Origin: Acetatifactor sp.
Lineage (GTDB): Bacteria; Bacillota; Clostridia; Lachnospirales; Lachnospiraceae
DNA: 64,000 bases
Direction: 5' to 3'
Assembly: GCA_022511385.1 (NCBI GenBank)
Contig: JAFLRN010000006.1
Span: 1 to 64,000, forward strand
The translations under genes and the position numbers were made by a program. The notes under the pieces are model-generated. The model was not told the DNA's origin. It worked only from the letters and a program-made list of their open reading frames with translations, and ran no database searches. Every line of letters starts with the position of its first letter. Position 1 is the first letter of the stretch. This document shows positions 43,652 to 51,094 of this stretch, piece after piece.

Positions 43652-44434
43652 ATGTATAAACATCACGAAGAATCCATTGCAAATATGAAAGAGTATTTTA
43701 GAAAGCAAGGAGTCATAGCCTTGATTCTAATAGGTTCTGTGGCAAAGAGAACAGCGAGAGCAGATTCCGATCTTGACTGTGCTGTTGTTTTATCTGAGGA
43801 AGAATACGCAGAAAAAGAGAAAAGAAACGTGACAACAGAGACAGTGGACGGATACTGTACATATGAAGGTGGATATTTTGATATTAAGTATATGACAAAG
43901 GCGTATCTAAAAGAATTGGCCGTGAAAGGCAGTGAACCGGCTAGAAACACTTTTGCCAAAGCCAGAATTTTATTTTGTAATGATGCGGAGATTGAAGATA
44001 TACTACCACAGATTCCGGTGTTTCAGAAAAAAGACAAGGAGGATAAGTTACTATCTTTTTACTCGGATTTTTGGCTCAATTATTACTATTATCTGAAATG
44101 TCCGATTGATGGATATATGAAAATGCGGACTATAGCAGAAATAATATACAGCGTGTATCGAATGATTCTGCAGGAAAATGAGATTTTGTTTGATTGTAAC
44201 AGACGCTTAGAAAAGCAGGTACAATCAATATCTGATAAAACTGCTGACTTGGTCAGATTGGCAAGACAACTTGAAGCTTCCCAAAACGAACAGGATGCTG
44301 ATAAATTTGTAGAAAAATTCCATGAGATTACAACATATGTGCCGCCAAAGGATATGAGAGTAGTCTTGACAAGATATTCAAAAGACTTTCAAGAATGGTG
44401 GAGGGAACCAAGACCGAATATCAATGAATGGTAA
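43652..44434 (+). CDS. Nucleotidyltransferase-domain protein
   Basis: A 260-aa protein with a Pol-beta-type nucleotidyltransferase motif GSVAKRTARADSDLD at about 28-42 (two Asp for metal binding) and a third Asp in GGYFDIKYMT. A helical C-terminal half of about 150 residues follows. Family relatives include aminoglycoside adenylyltransferases and minimal MNT antitoxins, but this does not match either closely, and no HEPN partner gene is adjacent. GAGGG lies about 12 bp before the ATG. It converges on sigG. Confidence 0.83.
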   Translation: MYKHHEESIANMKEYFRKQGVIALILIGSVAKRTARADSDLDCAVVLSEEEYAEKEKRNVTTETVDGYCTYEGGYFDIKYMTKAYLKELAVKGSEPARNTFAKARILFCNDAEIEDILPQIPVFQKKDKEDKLLSFYSDFWLNYYYYLKCPIDGYMKMRTIAEIIYSVYRMILQENEILFDCNRRLEKQVQSISDKTADLVRLARQLEASQNEQDADKFVEKFHEITTYVPPKDMRVVLTRYSKDFQEWWREPRPNINEW

Positions 44435-44472
44435 AGTACAGTAGTTCTCATATTTATTCTATACAGTTATAG

Positions 44473-44499
44473 AATTGGCGGGGAGTCTCCCCGCCAATT
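44473..44499. terminator. Bidirectional terminator between the nucleotidyltransferase gene and sigG
   Basis: AATTGGCGGGGA at 44473-44484 pairs perfectly with 44488-44499 around a 3-nt loop. Both flanking genes converge here. Confidence 0.85.
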
Positions 44500-44587
44500 A
44501 GGTTGGATCCGGGTCTATCGACCAGGCCAATATTATTACACATGCGTAAATCAGATTCAGTATCTGCCATGAGTAAACAACTACATT

Positions 44588-45367
44588 TTACGCCGTCAAA
44601 TAAGTCCGCATCGTCCTAAGTGCATTCTTCTCCAGCCTCGACACCTGGGCCTGTGAAATGCCGATGGATTCCGCTACCTCCATCTGGGTCTTGCCCTCAA
44701 AGAACCGCAGTGAGATGATTTCATGTTCCCTGGCATTCAGCTTCTTCATAGCTTCACTCAAGGACAGATGCTCCACCCAGGTCTCCTCTTTGTTCTTCTT
44801 ATCGCTGATCTGGTCCATTACATACAGTGTATCCCCACCGTCCGTGAAGATGGGTTCGTAGAGACTCATAGGATTCTGGATTGCATCGAGAGCATAGGCA
44901 ATGTCCTCCTTGGCGATGCCGATTTCACCCGCAATCTCTTCAATGGTCGGCTCTTTCAAATTTTTTCTTGTCAGGTTTTCTCTGGCATAGATCGCCTTAT
45001 ATGCCGTATCCTTCAACGACCTGGACACCCGGATGCTGCTGTTATCCCGCAAAAACCTCCGAATTTCGCCAATGATCATCGGAACAGCATAAGTGGAAAA
45101 CTTCACATTCAGGGAGGAGTCAAAATTATCAATGGCTTTGATGAGCCCGATGCAGCCGATCTGGAACAGGTCGTCCACATTTTCGTTGCTGGAGGCGAAG
45201 CGCTTGATGACGCTTAAGACAAGCCTCAGGTTTCCTTCGATGTATTCTTCTCTGGCTTTTGTATCGCCCTCCCCGATTCTCTGGAAGAGGGCTTCCTTTT
45301 CCTCGGCCTTCAGCAGAGGGAGCTTTGAGGTATTTACCCCGCAGATTTCTACCTTTCCCTGTGTCAT
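44588..45367 (-). CDS. sigG: RNA polymerase sigma-G factor, late forespore
   Basis: Forespore sigma factor of sporulation. The start MTQGKVEICGVNTSKLPLLK is the hallmark of sigma-G, and region 2 (ENVDDLFQIGCIGLIKAIDN), region 3 and region 4 (SIGISQAQVSRLEKNALRTM) are intact. The ATG at 45367 matches the family start; the frame is open to 45388. In related genomes sigG follows sigE on the same strand; here it lies 26.6 kb away and faces the other way. A sigma-G-like promoter is present 91 bp upstream. Confidence 0.95.
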   Translation of the reverse strand: MTQGKVEICGVNTSKLPLLKAEEKEALFQRIGEGDTKAREEYIEGNLRLVLSVIKRFASSNENVDDLFQIGCIGLIKAIDNFDSSLNVKFSTYAVPMIIGEIRRFLRDNSSIRVSRSLKDTAYKAIYARENLTRKNLKEPTIEEIAGEIGIAKEDIAYALDAIQNPMSLYEPIFTDGGDTLYVMDQISDKKNKEETWVEHLSLSEAMKKLNAREHEIISLRFFEGKTQMEVAESIGISQAQVSRLEKNALRTMRTYLTA

Positions 45368-45457
45368 GTCTCCTCTTTCCGCGGGCACAACTTTCGCCTG
45401 CTGTTTCTTTTTGTTACTGATCGATGGAACAAATCGTAACTCTTTTTCTCACAGTGG

Positions 45458-45487
45458 TAGTATGTGCCTGAAGAGCAAAATTATTCC
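45458..45487 (-). promoter_or_regulatory. Predicted forespore (sigma-G/sigma-F) promoter of sigG
   Basis: On the minus strand GGAATA (45487-45482) is followed after 17 bp by CATACTA (45464-45458). CATACTA is the sigma-G -10 consensus and GGAATA differs by one base from the -35 TGAATA. The transcript would begin near 45450, giving a leader of about 85 nt. Confidence 0.65.
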
Positions 45488-45531
45488 GCAGTTTTGAGAA
45501 TCGTTAGTGAAAAATGGCGGTTTTTTGTAAT

Positions 45532-45599
45532 GGGAAATTTTGTATTACAGCAAGGGAAATTATGTGTTATGAAAAAGGGAAATTATGTGTTACAAAAAG
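45532..45599. repeat. Three tandem 22-23 bp repeats
   Basis: GGGAAATTTTGTATTACAG, GGGAAATTATGTGTTATG and GGGAAATTATGTGTTAC begin at 45532, 45554 and 45577, each followed by an A-rich run. They lie between the divergent sigG and ylmC genes, 50 bp before the latter. The period of about two helical turns suggests a regulator-binding array, but no protein is implied by the sequence. Confidence 0.75.
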
Positions 45600-45650
45600 T
45601 AAAATTTGCATATACTGGTAATAAAAAGCTGCGGCAAAAGGTGCGGTGAA

Positions 45651-45884
45651 ATGCTGTTTTCAGAGTTAAAGTGTAAGGATGTGATCAATACAAGAGATTG
45701 TAAGAAGCTGGGAAAGGTTTGCGATCTGGAATTTGATCCCTGCACCGGGTGCATCTGCAAGATCATGGTACCGGGAAATAACCGAATTCTCAATTTTCTC
45801 AACTGCGAGCCCAGCATAGTCATTCCGTTTAAGGATATTTGCCAGATTGGTCCCGATATCATTCTGGTTGACATTCCATGCTGA
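45651..45884 (+). CDS. ylmC: YlmC/YmxH family PRC-barrel sporulation protein
   Basis: A 77-aa PRC-barrel protein: MLFSELKCKDVINTRDCKKL, then GKVCDLEFDP and SIVIPFKDICQIGPDIILVD. YlmC/YmxH proteins are found beside sigma-G and nrdR or in spore gene clusters of clostridia and bacilli; a precise role is not established. The ATG at 45651 fits the family start better than upstream codons at 45606, which run through the tandem repeats. The place between sigG and nrdR supports the call. Confidence 0.88.
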   Translation: MLFSELKCKDVINTRDCKKLGKVCDLEFDPCTGCICKIMVPGNNRILNFLNCEPSIVIPFKDICQIGPDIILVDIPC

Positions 45885-45947
45885 AACAGTTTAAAATAAA
45901 TATAGGTGTTTTGTCGAATTTACACACCGGAGAAAGGGGATACAGAC

Positions 45948-46397
45948 ATGAAATGTCCTTTTTGCAGCCACGAAAATACAAGAGTGATCGATTCCAGACC
46001 GGCGGAGGACAATAATTCCATCAGACGCCGCAGGGTCTGTGACGAATGCGGGAAACGCTTTACTACTTATGAGAAGGTGGAAACCATTCCTCTGATCATT
46101 ATCAAGAAAGATGACAATAGGGAGACCTACGACCGATCCAAGATAGAGGCCGGCGTACTCCGGGCCTGCCATAAGCGGCCTGTCAGTGCCCAGCAGATTA
46201 CAGGTTTGGTGGACGAGGTAGAGAACGAGGTCATGAACATGGAGGAGAAGGAGATTTCCAGCCAGGTCATCGGTGAGCTTTTGATGAACAAGCTGAAAAA
46301 TCTGGATCCGGTTGCATATGTGCGTTTTGCGTCCGTGTATAGAGAATTTAAGGATATCAACACCTTTATGGACGAGCTGAAGAAAGTGCTGGAGTGA
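45948..46397 (+). CDS. nrdR: Transcriptional repressor NrdR
   Basis: NrdR represses ribonucleotide reductase operons, sensing dATP/ATP through an ATP-cone. The N-terminal zinc ribbon MKCPFCSHENTRVIDSR and CDECGKRFTTYEK hold the four cysteines; the ATP-cone follows (IIIKKDDNRETYDRSKIEAG). Length 149 aa is typical. The ATG at 45948 follows GAAAGGGGA. Sixty-three bases after ylmC, so probably the same transcript. Confidence 0.96.
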   Translation: MKCPFCSHENTRVIDSRPAEDNNSIRRRRVCDECGKRFTTYEKVETIPLIIIKKDDNRETYDRSKIEAGVLRACHKRPVSAQQITGLVDEVENEVMNMEEKEISSQVIGELLMNKLKNLDPVAYVRFASVYREFKDINTFMDELKKVLE

Positions 46398-46530
46398 AGT
46401 GCCTGAGCCTGATAGCAAAACTGGGTAAAGCGGACTGGCATAATGACTAAATGGAGTGAGATGAGAACGGAGCATAGTGAGAACTAAGCAAATCAAGAGT
46501 TAAGCAGATTGAAACGAAGCAAAGAGGAGA

Positions 46531-46596
46531 CCTCTGCACAGCTGCTATGACAACTATAAGTATATAGGTGGTCATAACAAGTGTGCAGGGGTTTTC
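46531..46596. terminator. Long hairpin in the nrdR to flippase gap
   Basis: CCTCTGCAC at 46531-46539 pairs with GTGCAGGGG at 46583-46591 (one G-U-type mismatch), enclosing a second stem (TATGACAACTATA with 46563-46576). TTTT follows on the plus strand. It would end nrdR transcription in the 250-bp gap between converging genes. The remainder of the gap shows nothing further. Confidence 0.6.
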
Positions 46597-46647
46597 GCAG
46601 TTTGATCCCGCAGAAGGCAGTTTTGACATCAGCATGCTCATGCTTTC

Positions 46648-48000
46648 TCAGTGCTTCTTGAAAAATCGCCACAAGCATACCAGATACAGGGCGCCCAGGA
46701 TCAACTGGCTGGCCAGCAAACCCCAGAGATATCCAGGGATGCCAAACCGCGGCACTGCCCAGAACACAAATGCCAGTCTGATCAGCAGGCAGATAACATT
46801 CATGGCAAAGATGTGCCCCGCCATCCCCAGTCCTTGAAGAATGCTGGAGAGCGTGGTGTCCAGATAAAGGAAGGGGCAGATGAAGCCCAGAGTGGAGATA
46901 AAGTATCCCGCAAGTGGGCTGTGAAACAGGGTGGTACCAGCCCATTGTCCCAGGAGGACAAAAATACACAGGCAGCCAAATCCCATGAGTCCACAGTACT
47001 TGATGGTTTTGACGGTATATTTTTTTACGGCGTTTATGTCTCCCAGAGCATAGCTCTCAGAGATCATAGGCAACAGCAGGACCGCCACGGCGCTGGTCAG
47101 GGCGTTGGGAAAGAAGATGAAGGGCATAGCCATTCCGGTGAGAACGCCGTAGACGCTTAAGGAGGTAACATTGTCAAATCCGTAGAGCCGCAGTCTGGCA
47201 GGGATGGAGACGGATTCCACGCTCTGCAGAAGATTCAGCACGATACGGTTTGCGGTCAGGGGCAGCGCCATGGCCAGCAGCTGGCCGTATAATCTTTTGG
47301 AGGTTCCCAATACTCTGCGTGAGCCGGTGAGAGCCGAAAGACCCCATTGCCCCCGGGATTTGTAAAAGTGCTGCCAGGCTGCTCCCATAGACACCAGCAT
47401 GGAGAAAAATTCTCCCACGGTGAGTCCGAGTACGGCGACGGAGATGGAAGGTGTTTTTCCGACAGAGATGAAATAGGTAGCAATTATGTATACGCAGCCC
47501 ACTCTGACAGCCTGCTCCAGAAGCTGGGAGACGGAAGGGATGCCTGCTTTCTTGATGCCATAGAAATATCCGTTGGCACAGGCGTGGATGGCACCCAGCG
47601 GGATGGAGAAGGAGAGGATCCGTAGCATGTCGGCGGTGCGGGGCTCCTGTAATAACTGGGCTGCGATGGGGTCTGCCAGCCTGTAGACAACCAGATTGCA
47701 TAAAAGCGACAGGGGAAGGGAGATGCTAAGACCCACAGCCAGCGGCCGGAAGGAGGGGCGCTTTTCCCGGGCGGCCTGCTCGGCTACCAGCTTTGAAATG
47801 GCAGTCTGATAACCCGCGGCAGTCAGGGAGAAGGACAGGGAGAGAACCGGGCCCAGGAGCTGGTAAATGCCCATTCCCTCTTCGCCGAACAGCCGCGACA
47901 GATAAATCCGGTAAAAGAATCCAATGATGCGGGTCAGAAAACCGGTGGCGGTTAAAATGATGGTCCCAAAGACCAAAGGGTGACTTTTTCTTGTATTCAT
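46648..48000 (-). CDS. SpoVB-like polysaccharide/lipid flippase
   Basis: A 450-aa MOP-superfamily membrane protein with about 14 spans. The start (VFGTIILTATGFLTRIIGFF, then YRIYLSRLFGEEGMGIYQLL) matches the SpoVB/MurJ-like group, whose members export lipid-linked cell-wall precursors; SpoVB is needed for spore cortex. Whether it acts in sporulation or vegetative growth cannot be told. The ribosome binding site is weak, and the palindromic element at 48018-48098 covers its leader. Confidence 0.85.
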   Translation of the reverse strand: MNTRKSHPLVFGTIILTATGFLTRIIGFFYRIYLSRLFGEEGMGIYQLLGPVLSLSFSLTAAGYQTAISKLVAEQAAREKRPSFRPLAVGLSISLPLSLLCNLVVYRLADPIAAQLLQEPRTADMLRILSFSIPLGAIHACANGYFYGIKKAGIPSVSQLLEQAVRVGCVYIIATYFISVGKTPSISVAVLGLTVGEFFSMLVSMGAAWQHFYKSRGQWGLSALTGSRRVLGTSKRLYGQLLAMALPLTANRIVLNLLQSVESVSIPARLRLYGFDNVTSLSVYGVLTGMAMPFIFFPNALTSAVAVLLLPMISESYALGDINAVKKYTVKTIKYCGLMGFGCLCIFVLLGQWAGTTLFHSPLAGYFISTLGFICPFLYLDTTLSSILQGLGMAGHIFAMNVICLLIRLAFVFWAVPRFGIPGYLWGLLASQLILGALYLVCLWRFFKKH

Positions 48001-48017
48001 AGTTACCAGGCCAGACG

Positions 48018-48098
48018 TTACTTTTCACACTCTTACTGAATCCAGCCCAGACACTTGCAGGGCTGGCATCACTGGCAGGGCTGGCGTGTGAAAAGCAA
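48018..48098. repeat. Palindromic element with TTACTTTTCACAC ends (copy 3)
   Basis: The left end TTACTTTTCACAC (48018-48030) pairs with GTGTGAAAAGCAA (48086-48098), 12 of 13. Inside, CAGGGCTGGC is repeated directly (48058 and 48076), and CCAGCCC at 48042-48048 can pair with either copy. A 21-bp part of the inside (48058-48078) recurs at 54354-54374 with one change. It lies in the divergent gap upstream of both the flippase gene and iscS. Confidence 0.75.
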
Positions 48099-48136
48099 TG
48101 TCAGACTTTTTCTCTATTTATATTCTCGGCTTACAG

Positions 48137-48165
48137 TTGACAGAACCAGGGCTTAGTGTTATATT
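48137..48165 (+). promoter_or_regulatory. Predicted strong sigma-A promoter of iscS-iscU
   Basis: Consensus TTGACA at 48137-48142, a 17-bp spacer, and TATATT at 48160-48165. The leader of about 120 nt before iscS holds no obvious structure. Confidence 0.8.
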
Positions 48166-48295
48166 ATTTATTAATTCCTAGTAAAATGGTATAAATTAAG
48201 GTGATTGTCATGATCCTACAAGGAACTGTTTGATTTCAGGATGCATGTTTTGAGCAGGTTCATGAAAAAAATGGAATATGAAAGGTGAGATGACC

Positions 48296-49477
48296 ATGAT
48301 ATATCTGGACAATGCAGCAACTACCAAAACAGCGCCCGAGGTCGTGGAAGCCATGCTGCCTTATTTCACGGAGAATTACGGGAATCCCAGCACGATCTAC
48401 AGCCTCGGTTCCACAGCAAAGAAGGCTGTAAACCAAGCCAGGAGGACTATTGCGGAGGCTATTGGTGCTAAGCAGGAGGAAATTTATTTTACCGCAGGCG
48501 GTTCCGAGGCGGACAACTGGGCGCTGAAGGCCACGGCAGAGGCATACAGCCAAAAGGGAAAACATATCATCACCACAAAGATCGAACATCATGCGCTGCT
48601 TCACACCTGTGAGTATCTGGAGAAGCATGGTTTTGAGGTTACTTATTTAGATGTGGATGGGGACGGCCTGGTGGATCTTGAGGTCCTGAAGGCAGCTATC
48701 CGTCCTGACACCATCCTGATCAGCATCATGTATGCCAACAATGAAATCGGCACTATAGAGCCCATTGCTGAAATCGGTGCGATAGCAAAGGAGAAGGGGA
48801 TTCTGTTCCACACGGATGCAGTGCAGGCCTTTGGGCAGATTCCTCTGAACGTGGATGAGCTGAATGTGGATATGCTCAGCGCCAGTGCCCACAAGCTGAA
48901 CGGTCCCAAGGGCATCGGCATGCTCTATATTCGCACTGGTGTGAAAATCCGTTCCTTTGTGCACGGCGGCTCCCAGGAGCGCAGCCGTAGAGCTGGGACG
49001 GAGAATGTACCCGGTATCGTTGGATTTGGTGCAGCGGTGGAACGGGCTGTGCGGACCATGGATGAGAAGATAAAAAAGGAGACGGAACTTCGGGATTATC
49101 TGATCGGCCGTATTGAGAAGGAGATTCCCTACAGCCGGCTGAACGGCCACAGGACCAGGCGGCTGCCCGGCAATGTGAACTTTGCTTTTCAGTTTATCGA
49201 GGGTGAGTCCATGCTGATCATGCTGGATATGAAAGGCATTTGCGGTTCCAGCGGTTCCGCCTGCACATCAGGCTCCCTGGACCCCTCCCATGTGCTGCTG
49301 GCCATTGGCCTGAAGCATGAGATTGCCCACGGTTCCCTAAGGCTGACTCTGTCGGAGGAGAACACCCGGGAGGAGATGGATTTTGTGGTGGAGGAGCTGA
49401 AGAAAATCGTGACTAAGCTGCGGGAGATGTCCCCTTTGTATGAGGATTTCATGGCGAAGCAGGGTAAGGGACAGTAA
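48296..49477 (+). CDS. iscS: Cysteine desulfurase (IscS/NifS)
   Basis: Pyridoxal-phosphate enzyme that takes sulfur from cysteine as a persulfide for Fe-S cluster assembly and tRNA thiolation. Visible are His99 in KIEHHALL, the PLP lysine Lys200 in SASAHKLNGP, and the active-site loop Cys323 in GSSGSACTSG. The ATG at 48296 gives the standard MIYLDNAATT start; the frame is open to 48278. Length 393 aa. iscU follows and mnmA, a sulfur acceptor pathway, is 3 kb downstream. Confidence 0.95.
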   Translation: MIYLDNAATTKTAPEVVEAMLPYFTENYGNPSTIYSLGSTAKKAVNQARRTIAEAIGAKQEEIYFTAGGSEADNWALKATAEAYSQKGKHIITTKIEHHALLHTCEYLEKHGFEVTYLDVDGDGLVDLEVLKAAIRPDTILISIMYANNEIGTIEPIAEIGAIAKEKGILFHTDAVQAFGQIPLNVDELNVDMLSASAHKLNGPKGIGMLYIRTGVKIRSFVHGGSQERSRRAGTENVPGIVGFGAAVERAVRTMDEKIKKETELRDYLIGRIEKEIPYSRLNGHRTRRLPGNVNFAFQFIEGESMLIMLDMKGICGSSGSACTSGSLDPSHVLLAIGLKHEIAHGSLRLTLSEENTREEMDFVVEELKKIVTKLREMSPLYEDFMAKQGKGQ

Positions 49478-49612
49478 ATGCTGTAGACAGTGCATGGATC
49501 CTCAATAACCGCAAGCAGAGCATAGCGCATTTTAAGCAGCTGCCATGTACGGTTGAGGAATGCCGGGTAATTATGAATATAGGCTGCCTGCAGGCAGCAG
49601 AAAAGAGGACAT

Positions 49613-50050
49613 ATGTATAGCGAAAAGGTGATGGATCATTTTCAAAATCCCAGAAATGTGGGAGAGATTGAGGACGCCAGCGGTGTGGGCACTGTGGGAA
49701 ACGCCAAGTGCGGCGATATCATGAGGATTTTTTTGGACATAGACGACAACGGCGTTGTCCGTGATGCGAAATTTAAGACCTTTGGCTGCGGTGCTGCCGT
49801 GGCAACCAGCTCTATGGCGACAGAGATGGTGAAGGGAAAGACCATCCAGGAGGCCTTGCAAGTCACAAACAAGGCTGTGATGGAAGCGCTTGACGGACTG
49901 CCTCCCGTGAAGGTACATTGCTCCCTGCTGGCGGAGGAGGCCATCCATGCCGCCCTCTGGGATTATGCGGAGAAGCATAATATCGTCATCGAGGGTCTTG
50001 AGAAGCCAAAGAACGATATCAGCGAGGGCGAGGAAGAAGAGGAATACTGA
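49613..50050 (+). CDS. iscU: Fe-S cluster scaffold protein IscU/NifU-like
   Basis: A 145-aa scaffold on which Fe-S clusters are built. The three conserved cysteines are Cys33 (NAKCGD), Cys59 (FGCGAA) and Cys103 (VHCSLL). The start MYSEKVMDHFQNPRNVG is typical of the clostridial type paired with IscS. An acidic tail of about 12 residues ends the protein. GAGGA lies five bases before the ATG. The 135-bp gap from iscS holds no terminator. Confidence 0.95.
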   Translation: MYSEKVMDHFQNPRNVGEIEDASGVGTVGNAKCGDIMRIFLDIDDNGVVRDAKFKTFGCGAAVATSSMATEMVKGKTIQEALQVTNKAVMEALDGLPPVKVHCSLLAEEAIHAALWDYAEKHNIVIEGLEKPKNDISEGEEEEEY

Positions 50051-50062
50051 TGAAGGTTGAAA

Positions 50063-50090
50063 AGAAGGCTTGGAAGCCTTCTTTTCTTTT
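50063..50090 (+). terminator. Rho-independent terminator after iscU
   Basis: AGAAGGCTT pairs perfectly with AAGCCTTCT around two Gs, followed by TTCTTTT. Confidence 0.9.
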
Positions 50091-50180
50091 GCAGGATCTA
50101 CATCAGGTGAAAGAGGGATGACACTCTGCAGATGGGAGAGAAATGTTTTTCTGCAGGCGGGAGAGAAATGCTTTTCCCGG

Positions 50181-50209
50181 TTGAGAAAATGCTTCTTCTT
50201 TGCTATAAT
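50181..50209 (+). promoter_or_regulatory. Predicted sigma-A promoter of the isomerase-like gene
   Basis: TTGAGA at 50181-50186 and consensus TATAAT at 50204-50209 with a 17-bp spacer. Just upstream, GGGAGAGAAATG occurs twice (near 50132 and 50159), a short local duplication. Confidence 0.8.
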
Positions 50210-50248
50210 TATGGTACTTTTAATGGGTGTGAGTACAAGGAGGAAAAT

Positions 50249-51079
50249 ATGAAACTTGGCATTTCATCGCCGCTGGCCCATATATCCCCAGAGGATTGGG
50301 CGGCAAAACAGAAGCAGGAAGGCTGCGGGTGTGTGGTATTTCCGCTCAGCTGTGAGGATAAAGAGGCGGATATTGCAGCCTACGAACAGGCGGCGAGGAT
50401 AAATGGCCTTCAGGTCGCTGAGGTGGGAATCTGGCGGAATGCTCTGGCGGCTGATGAAAAGGAGAGAAACGCCGCCATGGACTACAGCATCGGACAGCTG
50501 AGGCTGGCGGACCGGCTGCACGCCAGGTGCTGTGTCAATGTAGCAGGGGCTGCAGGTCCGGTCTGGGATGGAGCATATAAAGAGAATTTCAGCCAGAATA
50601 TGTGGGACCGGACAGTCCGTATGATCCAGGAGATACTGGATGAGGCAAAGCCGGAGCATACCTATTTTACGTTGGAGTCCATGCCCTGGATGATTCCGGG
50701 GAGTCCGGAGGAATATCTCAGGTTACTGGCAGCTGTAAACAGGGATCGGTTTGCCGTACACCTTGATATTATCAATATGATCACCACGCCGGAGAGGTAT
50801 TTTTTCCCGGAGCGCTTTCTGGAGCAGACCTTTTCTCTGTTGGGGCCGCATATCAGAAGCTGCCATGTGAAGGACATTCTTCTGCTTCCGTCTTATACGT
50901 TCCAGCTGAGAGAGTGCGCCTGCGGCGACGGAACCTTTCCGCTGGAGTATTATGCTGAACTGGCAGACCGGACGGATCCGGAGATGCCGATGATCATTGA
51001 GCATCTTGACACGGATGCAGCATATTTACAAAGTCTTGGCTATGTCAGGCAGCGTTTGGCAAAAGCAAAGACTATTTGA
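50249..51079 (+). CDS. Xylose isomerase-like TIM-barrel protein
   Basis: A 276-aa protein of the sugar phosphate isomerase/epimerase (AP endonuclease 2) superfamily. Metal-ligand candidates are Glu in FTLESMPW, Asp and His in AVHLDIINM, His in SCHVKDI and Glu in MIIEHLD, which fits the divalent-metal TIM-barrel fold. Substrate cannot be named. The ATG at 50249 follows AAGGAGG; a longer frame begins upstream inside the promoter. The FMN enzyme gene follows after 15 bp, so they probably act together. Confidence 0.85.
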   Translation: MKLGISSPLAHISPEDWAAKQKQEGCGCVVFPLSCEDKEADIAAYEQAARINGLQVAEVGIWRNALAADEKERNAAMDYSIGQLRLADRLHARCCVNVAGAAGPVWDGAYKENFSQNMWDRTVRMIQEILDEAKPEHTYFTLESMPWMIPGSPEEYLRLLAAVNRDRFAVHLDIINMITTPERYFFPERFLEQTFSLLGPHIRSCHVKDILLLPSYTFQLRECACGDGTFPLEYYAELADRTDPEMPMIIEHLDTDAAYLQSLGYVRQRLAKAKTI

Positions 51080-51094
51080 AAGGAGAAAAGCAGG

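Noticed and set aside
43652-44434. Possible MNT/HEPN toxin-antitoxin or aminoglycoside-resistance gene
   Set aside because: No HEPN partner lies beside it and the C-terminal half does not match known resistance enzymes well enough to name.
45532-45599. Possible CRISPR array
   Set aside because: The repeats are directly adjacent without spacers, only three copies exist, and no cas genes are in the window.
45541-45645. Short reading frame through the tandem repeats before ylmC
   Set aside because: It is produced by the repeat itself, and the ylmC family start is at 45651.
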